From assembly GCF_003339865.1 (NCBI RefSeq), contig NZ_QPKV01000015.1, positions 53,271 to 117,270 on the forward strand: a stretch of DNA of 64,000 nt, written 5' to 3'. Below are positions 33,813 to 43,055 of this stretch, one piece after another. This DNA is from Pedobacter chinensis (GTDB taxonomy: Bacteria > Bacteroidota > Bacteroidia > Sphingobacteriales > Sphingobacteriaceae). Made by a program: the position numbers and the translations under genes. The notes under the pieces were generated by a model. The model saw only the letters and a program-made list of their open reading frames with translations. It was not told the origin of the DNA and did not search any database. The stretch's first letter is position 1. Every line of letters begins with the position of its first letter.

Positions 33813-34742
33813 ATGTTATTCAAAGGCGCTTATAAATTAAATGATTATCCAAGGATCATAGGTATACAGGATTATGATGCTTTGGAGAAAATTGCTGTGA
33901 ACAACAAAGAAGGCAATATTATTGCTTTTGTCCATCTTACATGGAATCATGCTAAGATTTATAAAATGCTTCAGAAAAAACTTTTTTTTATGAAACTAAA
34001 AAAGTTGGGTGTCCAGTCAATGATGATGTGTAATTCTGTCTCTGAAGATAACTATAGGAATATGTTTAACATTGCGGGGATGAAATGTCCTATATATATA
34101 TATACTAATGAAAATGACTATTTTGTTGATGCTGTTGAAAAAAAATACGACGCAATTTATGCAGCTCAAATTATTCCTTTCAAAAGAATCGGCTTAGCAA
34201 GAGAAATCAAGAGTATTTATATTCTTACCTATACCCAGGGTGCTGGAATGAAAGAGAATGATTTGCATTCAGCTTATCCTGAAATGAAGCATGCTGAATT
34301 TAATAAAAACTGGAAAAACGTTTCTGAAAAAAATGAATTGTTCAACCAATCAAAGGTAGGGTTATGTCTTTCAAAAGAGGAAGGCCCAATGCTTGCAAGT
34401 TTAGAGTATATGTTATCTGGAATCCCGGTAGTAAGCACAAAGAGCTCGGGAGGTAGAAAGGAATATTACGATCCTGATTACGCAATAATTGTGGATGATA
34501 ATCCAGGTTCAATAAGAAAAGGAGTTGAAGCCATGATAGCAAAACAGGTTGATCCGGAATATATCAGAAAAAAAACTTTAATTAAGTTAAATCATGATAG
34601 AGAAAATTATGTTCAGGCTATTCTTGATCAGCATAAGAAATACACCAATGAACAATTATCAGGAGAGAACATCATGAAATCTTTATTTACAAATCCACTT
34701 GAAAGGTTTGTCACCCTAGATTCACTGATAGCTAATGAATAA
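33813..34742 (+). CDS. GT-B glycosyltransferase (GT4-like)
   Basis: The 309-residue protein is short for GT4 and its acceptor domain is reduced and unusual, with FVHLTWNHAKIYKMLQKK. The donor domain is clear: YDAIYAAQIIPFKRIGLAREI, NELFNQSKVGLCLSKEEGPMLASLEYMLSGIPVVSTKSSGGRKEYYD, with the EGP-x6-E pattern of GT4 enzymes. It should add a sugar to the growing repeat unit in the cytoplasm. It lies 33 bp after wzc, and its last 8 bp overlap the flippase gene, so the genes are translated together. Donor sugar unknown. Confidence 0.82.
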   Translation: MLFKGAYKLNDYPRIIGIQDYDALEKIAVNNKEGNIIAFVHLTWNHAKIYKMLQKKLFFMKLKKLGVQSMMMCNSVSEDNYRNMFNIAGMKCPIYIYTNENDYFVDAVEKKYDAIYAAQIIPFKRIGLAREIKSIYILTYTQGAGMKENDLHSAYPEMKHAEFNKNWKNVSEKNELFNQSKVGLCLSKEEGPMLASLEYMLSGIPVVSTKSSGGRKEYYDPDYAIIVDDNPGSIRKGVEAMIAKQVDPEYIRKKTLIKLNHDRENYVQAILDQHKKYTNEQLSGENIMKSLFTNPLERFVTLDSLIANE

Positions 34743-36042
34743 AATAGAAGCAATAATGAATCTTAAAAATTCATTAAAATTTAACCCGACAATAAAAGCT
34801 AAAATTAGATCCAAATTAAGAACTACTGGGCTTTATCTTCTTGTGCCCATTGTTAATTTTAGTGTATCGGTTTTCACATCGCCCTTATTTGCAAAATACT
34901 TAACTGCAGAAGAATTTGGTTATTTTGGTTATTATACATCATTGATAGGATTTATAAATATTTTCTTTAGCCTCTCCTTTACAACTTACTATATGTCTGT
35001 TTATTATGGTCACCATGACAGGAAAAGGGTACTTGTAACATTAACATCATTTCTGATTTTGTGGAATTTAGTATTTCTTCCGATAGTGTATGTGGGTTTT
35101 ATCTTATTTTTTAAGTTTACCAATTCACAAGTGCCGTTTTACCCATTTGCAATTTTGACTTTTGTTGCAGGATCGATAGGAGTTTATAAGAGTTTTTTAC
35201 AAGTTAATTATAGACTTGGAGAGAAGCCACTATCCTATTTTTTCATTGTATCCGGTTATAGAATATCATCAATAATTTTAGGGCTTTATCTCATTATTGA
35301 AATGAATATGCACCTAGCTGGTAGGATGCTCGGACTACTCATTATAGAGGGAGTCTTTTTTTTGCTGTCTATGATCCATATCTATAAAGGATTGAAATTT
35401 AATATTGATCGGAAGATATTAAAAAGTGCAATTAAAATTATATTGCCATTATTGCCTGCATCATTACTTTACATACCCATTATTGGATTTGACAATCTTG
35501 TTTTAGAAAGATTAAACCAGCCTGTTGAAATGGGATTCTATAATATTGGAAAAGGAATAGCTGCATATTTATATACCGCTTTATTCCCATTTTTTCAAAC
35601 CTTTGAACCAGATATTTATAAATATACCAGTCAAAGGAATATCAAAGGTCTTAGAAACACATCGTTATTTCTAATAGGTATAGTTTTATTTAGTATTGCC
35701 ATTTTTTGGACCGTTTCTCCAATAATTATCAATTATTTAACCGGAGGCAAATATCCTCAAGCCATAATATTTGCGAACATTTTAGTTGTTACGAGCGGCC
35801 TAATGATTGTTTTCTCACTGTTTGACGCCATTATTAATGCACTTCAAGCAACTAAATTGCATTTGATAATTAATGGAACTACAGCAGTTTTTTGTATTGG
35901 TGCATATTTTATTGGCAGCATTTACTTCAAGCAAATTGGGACTGCTATTGCTTCAGTCATATCTTACATGTTTCTAATTATGCTCCAAAGCATTTTTATT
36001 ATAAAGAAGTTTGGTAATTATAAACCAGTATTGTCGAATTAA
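34735..36042 (+). CDS. wzx: Oligosaccharide flippase (Wzx)
   Basis: This 435-residue protein has about 12 to 14 membrane helices and the polysaccharide-exporter start: YLLVPIVNFSVSVFTSPLFAKYLTAEEFGYFGYYTSLIGF, the conserved segment where Wzx-family proteins carry a glycine-rich helix pair. It moves undecaprenyl-linked repeat units across the inner membrane. ATG 34735 overlaps the upstream gene by 8 bp; an ATG at 34756 (MNLKNSLKF) is an equally possible start. It is the only flippase in the window. Confidence 0.9.
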   Translation: MNKIEAIMNLKNSLKFNPTIKAKIRSKLRTTGLYLLVPIVNFSVSVFTSPLFAKYLTAEEFGYFGYYTSLIGFINIFFSLSFTTYYMSVYYGHHDRKRVLVTLTSFLILWNLVFLPIVYVGFILFFKFTNSQVPFYPFAILTFVAGSIGVYKSFLQVNYRLGEKPLSYFFIVSGYRISSIILGLYLIIEMNMHLAGRMLGLLIIEGVFFLLSMIHIYKGLKFNIDRKILKSAIKIILPLLPASLLYIPIIGFDNLVLERLNQPVEMGFYNIGKGIAAYLYTALFPFFQTFEPDIYKYTSQRNIKGLRNTSLFLIGIVLFSIAIFWTVSPIIINYLTGGKYPQAIIFANILVVTSGLMIVFSLFDAIINALQATKLHLIINGTTAVFCIGAYFIGSIYFKQIGTAIASVISYMFLIMLQSIFIIKKFGNYKPVLSN

Positions 36043-36052
36043 CCGTATCAAC

Positions 36053-36994
36053 ATGAAGAAGACGCCAGTATTGCTCATTACTTTCAGCCGCCCGGAAACT
36101 ACCCAATATGTTTTTGAAGCCATAAGAGATTATAAACCAGAGAAGCTATATATTTTTTCTGATGGGCCAAGGACAGATAGATATGATTCAGATAGCACAA
36201 AGATTAATGAAACCCGAAATTTATTAGCCCATGTTGATTGGGATTGTGAGGTTGTAACCAGGTTTCTTTTCGAAAATCAGGGGTGTGGGGCAGGGGTTTC
36301 AGGGGCTATCAGTTGGGCATTCGAAACTACAGAACGGTTAATTATTTTGGAGGATGACTGTTTGCCTTCTCAATCATTTTTCACTTTCTGCGATCACTTG
36401 CTTGAGGAATATGCAATAGATGATAGGGTAATGCATATTGCTGGCACCCGATGGAATGAGGAATTTAAAATTGAAGGTAATAAAAACTATTTTTTTAGTA
36501 AATATGGTCACATTTGGGGATGGGCAACTTGGAAACGGGCTTGGCAAACCTATGATTTTCAAATGAAGGATTGGCCAGAATTTGATGAAAAAAGGTTGCT
36601 CGATAGAATCCTTGATAATTATTTTCCTTTGGTAAAAAGATGGCAATATATGTTCAATGATATTTACAATCAGAAATTGAAACATACGTGGGATTATCAA
36701 TGGCAGTTCGCCATATTTAAAGGCAACGGTTTGTGTATCACACCCATTCAAAACTTAATTACAAATATTGGAGATGTGGGTGAGCACTTCTCTGAGGCAA
36801 CGAGCGCACATCACAGGGTCAGGGCGGAGATAGTAGGTGATTTATCGAGACCAGAATATTTCCATTCAGAATATAAATTTGATGCTTACCATGGACGTAA
36901 GTTTTTTTTAGGCGGTAGAAGTAGATTCAAAATACTTTATGATCAGATATTCGGGAAGCTTATGCAAAGATCAATGAGGTACAAAAAAACATAA
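36053..36994 (+). CDS. GT2-like glycosyltransferase (HlpA-type)
   Basis: I start it at ATG 36053, just beyond the flippase stop codon (36040-36042), rather than at the ATG 36011 inside that gene. The 313-residue protein has MKKTPVLLITFSRPETTQYVF, LYIFSDGPR, RLIILEDDCLPSQSFFTFCDHLL with the DxD-like EDDC metal site, and YGHIWGWATWKRAWQTYDFQMKDWP, wording found in the family often named hemolytic protein HlpA-like. It is a cytoplasmic GT-A glycosyltransferase. Donor and acceptor are unknown. Confidence 0.83.
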   Translation: MKKTPVLLITFSRPETTQYVFEAIRDYKPEKLYIFSDGPRTDRYDSDSTKINETRNLLAHVDWDCEVVTRFLFENQGCGAGVSGAISWAFETTERLIILEDDCLPSQSFFTFCDHLLEEYAIDDRVMHIAGTRWNEEFKIEGNKNYFFSKYGHIWGWATWKRAWQTYDFQMKDWPEFDEKRLLDRILDNYFPLVKRWQYMFNDIYNQKLKHTWDYQWQFAIFKGNGLCITPIQNLITNIGDVGEHFSEATSAHHRVRAEIVGDLSRPEYFHSEYKFDAYHGRKFFLGGRSRFKILYDQIFGKLMQRSMRYKKT

Positions 36995-36997
36995 ACA

Positions 36998-38221
36998 ATG
37001 AAAGTTCTGCATATATGTTATTCTGATGGTGGTGGTGCTGGAACTGCAGCAGTACGATTGCACAAGGGCTTGCTCCAAATAGGGATTGAAAGTAAGATGC
37101 TTGTTTTAAATAAGAAAAACAGGGATGAAAACGATATTTACGAATTTCCTAAAAAGAACATCATTTTTTTACTTTTTATTAGGGTCTTAAAAAAAATAGG
37201 ATTTCCACAAACACTTGAGCATAAAAATGATAACGACTATAGAAATTTTTCTGGTCACTTTGAGTTTTTTTCTTTTGCTAAAACATCTTTTTCAGATTTA
37301 GTTAATCATCATCTTGTGCGAGACAGCGACATAATTAACTTGCATTGGGTTCCGAATTTTGTTGATTATAGTTCTTTTTTTAAAACTTTAAAAAAGCCAA
37401 TTGTGTGGACTCAGCATGATATGAATGCTTTTCAAGGCGGATTCCATTATAAGGAGGATAATTTAAGAAATGAACATTTAAAAGAGATTGATCATGAACA
37501 ATATGAATGTAAAAGAACAGGACTTTCCTACCTGGAAGATAAGGATATGGTTGTAGTTTCTCCATCTAAATGGATGTATAATGAAGCATCTTGTTCAGAA
37601 AATTTAGGACGTTTTAAACATGTTTTGATTCCAAATGGAATAGATCAATCTATTTTTAAGTATACAGAAAATCATTCCATTAAACAAAAAATGGGATTAT
37701 CTGAAGGTAAGATTACTGTTCTGTTTGTTTCTGAAACTGTAAAAAGCATACGTAAAGGATTTAATTTTATCATCGAGCTCGTTAATGATCCTGAGATTAC
37801 ATCAAAATTCGAATTTATCGCTGTTGGAAATATTAATATGAACCAAAAACTTGCGAACATTAAATATTTAGGAAGCATTAATTCTCAGCATGATATTAGC
37901 GCTATATATAGTGCAGCCGATATCTATCTTCTTCCAAGCAGGGAAGATAATTTACCAAATGTGATGCTTGAAAGCTTAGCTGTTGGAACCCCTGTTGTTG
38001 GTTTTAATATCGGCGGGCTTAAGGATTTAATTCGAAATGGAGTTAATGGAGTTCTGGCAACTGAAATTTCTCTCAAGGGTCTTCGTGACGCATTGTTGTC
38101 TTGTGCTTATAATCTTAAAAGTTTCGATCGCAGGCAAATTTCCAAAGATATTGGTAAGAAATATAATTTGATTGTGCAAGCAAATGCCTATAAAGCAATT
38201 TATAAAGAAATAATTTGGTAA
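36998..38221 (+). CDS. GT4-family glycosyltransferase
   Basis: The 407-residue enzyme begins 3 bp after the previous stop. Its N-terminus MKVLHICYSDGGGAGTAAVRLHKGL has the glycine-rich donor-side loop of WcaC-like enzymes, with IINLHWVPNFVDY and PIVWTQHDMNAFQGG. The C-terminal domain has ITVLFVSETVKSIRKGFNFI, IKYLGSINSQHDISAIYSAADIYLLPSREDNLPNVMLESLAVGTPVVGFNIGG with the EDNLPNVMLE catalytic pattern. It adds one sugar to the repeat unit in the cytoplasm. Substrate unknown. Confidence 0.9.
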   Translation: MKVLHICYSDGGGAGTAAVRLHKGLLQIGIESKMLVLNKKNRDENDIYEFPKKNIIFLLFIRVLKKIGFPQTLEHKNDNDYRNFSGHFEFFSFAKTSFSDLVNHHLVRDSDIINLHWVPNFVDYSSFFKTLKKPIVWTQHDMNAFQGGFHYKEDNLRNEHLKEIDHEQYECKRTGLSYLEDKDMVVVSPSKWMYNEASCSENLGRFKHVLIPNGIDQSIFKYTENHSIKQKMGLSEGKITVLFVSETVKSIRKGFNFIIELVNDPEITSKFEFIAVGNINMNQKLANIKYLGSINSQHDISAIYSAADIYLLPSREDNLPNVMLESLAVGTPVVGFNIGGLKDLIRNGVNGVLATEISLKGLRDALLSCAYNLKSFDRRQISKDIGKKYNLIVQANAYKAIYKEIIW

Positions 38222-38223
38222 AT

Positions 38224-39702
38224 ATGGAAGCGAAATTAGGCCCTACTCCTTTAATTCTTATAAAAATTGCTGCTGCGGTAATCATTGGACCGTTTACGTA
38301 TTCTATATACGCTCTTCCTGTTACTATTATTGCAATGGTTTCATTGATTTTTTTATTTTTTATATCACTTTATCAAAGGAATTATTTTTCTTTCTTAATG
38401 CAGCTTTTTATCTGTAATCATTTTACATATGGTTATGAGATTGGAGGAACATTTAACTTAGCCGCATCAATAGCACTAATAGCTTATTTGTTTCTATATG
38501 GAAGGAGCTTTTTTTCTGAAACCAGTTTTACTAAAACCACAGTATTTTTCATTGTTATATTTTGTATAATTCAGGTGCTTAGTCTGGCTAATAGCAGCAC
38601 ACCTTTAAGTTTGTTATTGAGCTCTGCTATCACTTTGTTTAACTTTTTTTTCCTGTTTTATTATTCTTCAAAAATAACCCTAAACCAAAACCATTATATT
38701 GCCATTATTGAAATCATCGGAGTGTTTTTTATTTACATGTTTGCTAATGCATTAAATCAGAGATATAACTTTTTCTTCTCCCCGTATGAATTTTTTCCAA
38801 ATTTAGGCGAAGACACAGTTTGGGAACTTGATATACCACGATCTGCAGGAACATTAGGGAATTTTGAGTTTTACGCTGAATATTCTATTTCTGTAATCGC
38901 GCTATGTTTACCCGGAATATTAAGTGGCACATTTAAAAAGATCAGTAATAGGTTTTATATTTTTACAATATTAGTTTCATCGTTAGGATTATTTGCAATC
39001 GTATTATCTGGAACGAGATCCTCTATACTTTTACTCCCTGTTTTAATTGTTTTAGCGATAGTTTTTTTAGGAAAAAGAATCAAAATTATAAATATTGCTG
39101 GCGGAATATTTGGGCTTTTCTTGCTTTTTATTATAAATGAATCTTATAAATTTTTCGATTTTGAAGTTTTTTCCAAGCGCAGTGAACAAGTAAACATGAA
39201 TAGTTTATCAGTTAAAAGTATTGTAAGTGGGAAAGATATGAACCGGGGAGATATTTTTGAATATGGTTTTAAGAAGATCGAAAGATCAGGTGGGTTTTTT
39301 GGCGATGGCTATTTTACCAAAAGAACTGAGTATGTTGTTGCTCACTTTGATAGTCCAAGAACAGATGATATACCAGACTACCATAATTTATATATGAGTT
39401 CAGTTGTACTATGGGGATATTTCGGAGCATTTGTTTTACTTTTTCTCTTTTTTTCCACCATGATAAGAGGTTTTTCGCTTTATAATAAACTGAGGGCTTA
39501 CAACCATTATTTAACTGATCTTCTTTTAGGATTTAACTTACTCTTTTTGTTTTTGATGATCAACCAGTTTAAGATCCAGTTTATTCGGGATGCCAATTAT
39601 TTTATGTTAATATTATTAATACTGGTTTTCTATAATTCCTTAATATATCTATTATCGAATACAAAAATTATTTACCACACAGATTCAACGGACAAACTAT
39701 GA
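38224..39702 (+). CDS. O-antigen ligase/polymerase-like membrane protein (Wzy candidate)
   Basis: I start it at ATG 38224, 2 bp after the previous stop codon, instead of TTG 38215. The 492-residue protein has about ten to twelve membrane helices and a long periplasmic loop (residues about 300-380) with EYGFKKIERSGGFFGDGYF and DIPDYHNLYMSSVVLWGYFG, the PxxHNxYL-type pattern of the Wzy_C/O-antigen ligase family. AGTLGNFEFYAEYSI and LSGTRSSILLL are also typical. It is the likely polymerase for the second glycan and differs from the EpsG-like protein at 4617-5765. Whether it polymerises or ligates cannot be told by sequence alone. Confidence 0.82.
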   Translation: MEAKLGPTPLILIKIAAAVIIGPFTYSIYALPVTIIAMVSLIFLFFISLYQRNYFSFLMQLFICNHFTYGYEIGGTFNLAASIALIAYLFLYGRSFFSETSFTKTTVFFIVIFCIIQVLSLANSSTPLSLLLSSAITLFNFFFLFYYSSKITLNQNHYIAIIEIIGVFFIYMFANALNQRYNFFFSPYEFFPNLGEDTVWELDIPRSAGTLGNFEFYAEYSISVIALCLPGILSGTFKKISNRFYIFTILVSSLGLFAIVLSGTRSSILLLPVLIVLAIVFLGKRIKIINIAGGIFGLFLLFIINESYKFFDFEVFSKRSEQVNMNSLSVKSIVSGKDMNRGDIFEYGFKKIERSGGFFGDGYFTKRTEYVVAHFDSPRTDDIPDYHNLYMSSVVLWGYFGAFVLLFLFFSTMIRGFSLYNKLRAYNHYLTDLLLGFNLLFLFLMINQFKIQFIRDANYFMLILLILVFYNSLIYLLSNTKIIYHTDSTDKL

Positions 39703-40556
39703 AAATAGCAGTGCTTCTAACGACCTTTAACCGACGAGACAAAACGATACTATGTCTTGAAAGCCTAAAAAATCAGATACTAATTGATGAGAGCGAATTA
39801 GAAATCTTCTTAACTGATGACGGTTCTTCAGATAATACAGTGATTGATGCACTTAAGATTTTTCCTAAAGCAAACATCTTTAAAGGTAATGGGCAGTTAT
39901 TCTGGGCTGGTGGCATGAGAAAGTCGTGGAGTGAAGCGATAAAGCATAACTTCGACTTCTTTTTTTTGGTTAATGATGATACATTTTTATTTGAAAGTGC
40001 CCTTTCTACCATGATTAATTGCTATCATAATTTAAAAAATAAACTCGAAATAAATTCAATTATAGTGGGTAGCACCCGTGAGTTGAATGGAACACAAATT
40101 TCATATGGTGGTAAGAGATTGACCTCTAAATTCAGTATTAAATACGAAAAGGTATTCAATGAAACGGAAACTTTAGAATGCGATTTAGGTAATGCAAATA
40201 TAATGTTAGTTCCTAATGAGGTTGTAATGAAAATAGGAATTTTATCCAAAGCATACACTCATGGGATTGCAGATTACGATTATACGCTAAGAGCTAAACG
40301 AAACAAATTTAAAGTATATGTTGCCCCAGGAGTTTTAGGTAGTTGTAACGATGATCATGGAAATAGCTGGAAACCCCAAAATACAACTTTGACTGAAAGG
40401 ATTAAATTTTTAAAAAGTCCAAAAGGTCTTGCATATAAGGAATATCTTTATTTTACATGGACCTTTTTTCCAGCCTCTTTCCCTTTTGCTTTTGCGAAAT
40501 TATGGTTAAAAACTTTATTTCCAATTGTATGGGACAAGTTTAAAAGCACTAATTAA
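39699..40556 (+). CDS. Glycosyltransferase family 2
   Basis: The 285-residue GT-A enzyme overlaps the previous gene by 4 bp (ATGA). KIAVLLTTFNRRDKTILCLESL, IFLTDDGSSDNTV, FKGNGQLFWAGGMRKSWSEAI and FFFLVNDDTFLFESAL carry the nucleotide- and metal-binding residues (DDG, NDD as the DxD equivalent). GNANIMLVPNEVVMKIGILSK and THGIADYDYTLRAKRN form the acceptor side, in the style of rhamnosyltransferases. It acts on the cytoplasmic face of the membrane. The substrate is not known. Confidence 0.9.
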   Translation: MKIAVLLTTFNRRDKTILCLESLKNQILIDESELEIFLTDDGSSDNTVIDALKIFPKANIFKGNGQLFWAGGMRKSWSEAIKHNFDFFFLVNDDTFLFESALSTMINCYHNLKNKLEINSIIVGSTRELNGTQISYGGKRLTSKFSIKYEKVFNETETLECDLGNANIMLVPNEVVMKIGILSKAYTHGIADYDYTLRAKRNKFKVYVAPGVLGSCNDDHGNSWKPQNTTLTERIKFLKSPKGLAYKEYLYFTWTFFPASFPFAFAKLWLKTLFPIVWDKFKSTN

Positions 40557-40563
40557 TCAAATT

Positions 40564-41688
40564 ATGGATATTAAAGACGGAAAAATTAAAATAGCATATC
40601 TGAGCCAGGTACCAGCTCCATATAGAGAACGTATGCATGAGTTAATTCATCAAGATCATCAATTTTCTTATGATGTAATATATTGTGCAAAATTAGAGCC
40701 CAATCGGAAATGGGAATTAGAATATGGCAATTACAAGATGCATTTTTTAACAGATGTAGCAAAAACCTTTAGACACAATAATACAAACGTATGGGCCTTA
40801 TTAAAAAAACTCAATCCTAATGTGTTAATTATTACAGCCTTTAAGCCTACAATGCTTTATGGGGTTATTTGGTGTTTACTAAATGGCCGTAAAATTATTG
40901 TATATAATGATGGAACTTTTAATTCCGAGAAATCGATTTCTATGATCCAAAAACAAATCAGAAAGTTCGTTTACTGGGTAGCATCTTCTTTTATGGCGCC
41001 TAGCAAGGGAACTAACGATCTGTATAATAGTTATGGAGTTGGTAATGATAAAATTTTTAGAAGTTGCTTATGTGTCGACAATTCCGTTTTTGACAATCTG
41101 CCAGTTCGAGATCGTGAGTTTACTATTATGTTTTCAGGACAAATAATTGAAAGAAAATTGCCGCTTTTTTTTGCAAATATTGCGATAGAGCTGAGTAAAA
41201 AAATTCCTGGATTTAAAGCACTGATCATTGGAGATGGTGAACAAAGGGAAGAGATGATAGAAAGATTAAAACAGAACAATGTAGACTTTGAATTCACTGG
41301 CTTTTTGGATCAGAAAATACTTCCAAAGTACTACAGCAGGGCTAAATTATTCTTATTCACAACAAAGCATGATGAATGGGGGATTGTGGCCAATGAAGCA
41401 TGTGCAAGCGGTACACCTGTAATTACATCCGTTGATGCTGGAGCAGCAAATGATTTAATCATTCACAATATAAACGGGTACATACTTCCCATTAATGTAA
41501 ATATTTGGGTAGAACATATTTTGAAGTTGTTAGGGAACGACAATCTATATAATGAATTTTCTATCAACGCATTAGCAATGGTGGCAGCTTATAATCATCA
41601 ACAAGCCGCCGGGGGCCTTGTCGATGCAGTAAATTATGCTTTAGCTGAAAAAAATAAATCAACACAATCTAACACCATAACTGCTTAA
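40564..41688 (+). CDS. GT4-family glycosyltransferase
   Basis: ATG 40564 is chosen because it lies 7 bp after the previous stop codon; the ATG at 40525 is inside that gene. The 374-residue protein has KIAYLSQVPAPYRERMHELI, ALLKKLNPNVLIITAFKPTMLYGVIW and KIIVYNDGTFNSEKSIS in the acceptor domain, then FTIMFSGQIIERKLPLFFANIAI, VDFEFTGFLDQKILPKYYSRAKLFLFTTKHDEWGIVANEACASGTPVITS with the EWGIVANEA donor motif. It is an ordinary cytoplasmic GT4 enzyme of the second assembly operon, with a 3-bp gap to the next gene. Donor unknown. Confidence 0.9.
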   Translation: MDIKDGKIKIAYLSQVPAPYRERMHELIHQDHQFSYDVIYCAKLEPNRKWELEYGNYKMHFLTDVAKTFRHNNTNVWALLKKLNPNVLIITAFKPTMLYGVIWCLLNGRKIIVYNDGTFNSEKSISMIQKQIRKFVYWVASSFMAPSKGTNDLYNSYGVGNDKIFRSCLCVDNSVFDNLPVRDREFTIMFSGQIIERKLPLFFANIAIELSKKIPGFKALIIGDGEQREEMIERLKQNNVDFEFTGFLDQKILPKYYSRAKLFLFTTKHDEWGIVANEACASGTPVITSVDAGAANDLIIHNINGYILPINVNIWVEHILKLLGNDNLYNEFSINALAMVAAYNHQQAAGGLVDAVNYALAEKNKSTQSNTITA

Positions 41689-41691
41689 CCA

Positions 41692-42834
41692 ATGTCAACC
41701 GCCGATCATAGAAAACTAAATGTTTTATTTATTCTTCATTTACCACCTCCGGTACATGGAGCTGCCATTGCTAATAATTATATCAAAAATAGCCAACTCA
41801 TTAATAATGATCATAATACGGATTATGTAAGCCTGGCTACCAATACTGTTCTTGCCGAAACGGGTAAAGGAAGTATTAAAAAGGTATTTAAGTTTTTATC
41901 TATTCTTGGAAAAGTAGTCAAACTCATATCCACCAAGAAGTATGATTTATGTTATTTGTCTCTTACAGCAAATGGCCCTGCTTTTTATAAGGATATCATT
42001 GTAGTTTCGCTACTTAAATTAACCAATAAAAAAATTCTTTATCATTTTCATAATAAGGGAGTGGCCCTGGCTAAGCAAACCAAAATTAATAATCTGCTTT
42101 ACAGGTTCGCTTTTAAGAATACTCAATCTATATTACTATCAAAATACTTGTATTCAGATATAGATAAATTTGTCAATGAGAAACAAGTTTTTTATTGTTC
42201 GTATGGTATTCCGGCAAGTACTATCGATATCCAAAATAAACCACAAAAGAATACAAATAATCCGAAGGTTTCTCTCTTATACCTGTCAAATATGATGATT
42301 GAAAAGGGTGTTTACGTACTTCTGGAGGCCTGTGTTTTACTAAAAAAAAGTAATGTTCCTTTCATCTGTAATTTTGTTGGGGGTTGGGTGGATATTACTC
42401 CCGGTGAATTCGAAAATTTCGTTATGGAAAATAATCTTTCTGAACATGTATTCGCTCATGGGCCAAAGTATGCCGAGGAGAAGCTTAATTTTTTCAATAA
42501 TGCTGACGTATTTGTGTTCCCAACATTTTACCATTACGAAGCTTTTCCGCTTGTTAATCTGGAAGCGATGCAACATGGTTTACCAATTATTTCTACAACC
42601 GAAGGTGGAATACCAGATATGATTTCAGAAGGAGAAACAGGTTTTCTTATTCCTAGAAAAAATGCTGAAGAGCTAGCCAATAAAATTCAATATTTTATTG
42701 ACAATCCTGATATGGCCAAAGTAATGGGCGCTAAAGGAAAGGAACATTTTGATGCACGCTTTACAATCGATAATTTTGAAAAAAACATTTCAAAAATTAT
42801 CAGTGAGGCAGGTTCAAAAGCTATTCAAAACTAA
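41692..42834 (+). CDS. GT4-family glycosyltransferase
   Basis: The 380-residue enzyme closes the operon that begins with wza. LNVLFILHLPPPVHGAAIANNYI is a family-typical start, with the PPPVHGA loop on the donor side; SLLYLSNMMIEKGVYVLLEACVLL, VFAHGPKYAEEKLNFFNNADVFVFPTFYHYEAFPLVNLEAMQHGLPIIST and EGGIPDMISEGETGFLIP carry the EAFPLVNLEA catalytic pattern. It should act late in repeat-unit assembly, in the cytoplasm. Genes from 30640 to 42834 are separated by at most about 35 bp or overlap, so one transcript is likely. Confidence 0.92.
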   Translation: MSTADHRKLNVLFILHLPPPVHGAAIANNYIKNSQLINNDHNTDYVSLATNTVLAETGKGSIKKVFKFLSILGKVVKLISTKKYDLCYLSLTANGPAFYKDIIVVSLLKLTNKKILYHFHNKGVALAKQTKINNLLYRFAFKNTQSILLSKYLYSDIDKFVNEKQVFYCSYGIPASTIDIQNKPQKNTNNPKVSLLYLSNMMIEKGVYVLLEACVLLKKSNVPFICNFVGGWVDITPGEFENFVMENNLSEHVFAHGPKYAEEKLNFFNNADVFVFPTFYHYEAFPLVNLEAMQHGLPIISTTEGGIPDMISEGETGFLIPRKNAEELANKIQYFIDNPDMAKVMGAKGKEHFDARFTIDNFEKNISKIISEAGSKAIQN

Positions 42835-43055
42835 TTTTTTTGTATCATTTCTTATACAATTCCTGAAAGGTGTTGAGTAAAATACAGTAATACAAGCGAT
42901 TATGCTTTTGTATTCTCTTTTTGTCATTTGAATATCTTTTTATGTCTATTTTAAAACAATTTTCTAATGTAATGTAATAACTACGGTTCAAGTCTTGTTC
43001 ATAAGGTTAATTTTTTACTAGTTTTACCCACCAAACAAAATTAACTTTTTATTAA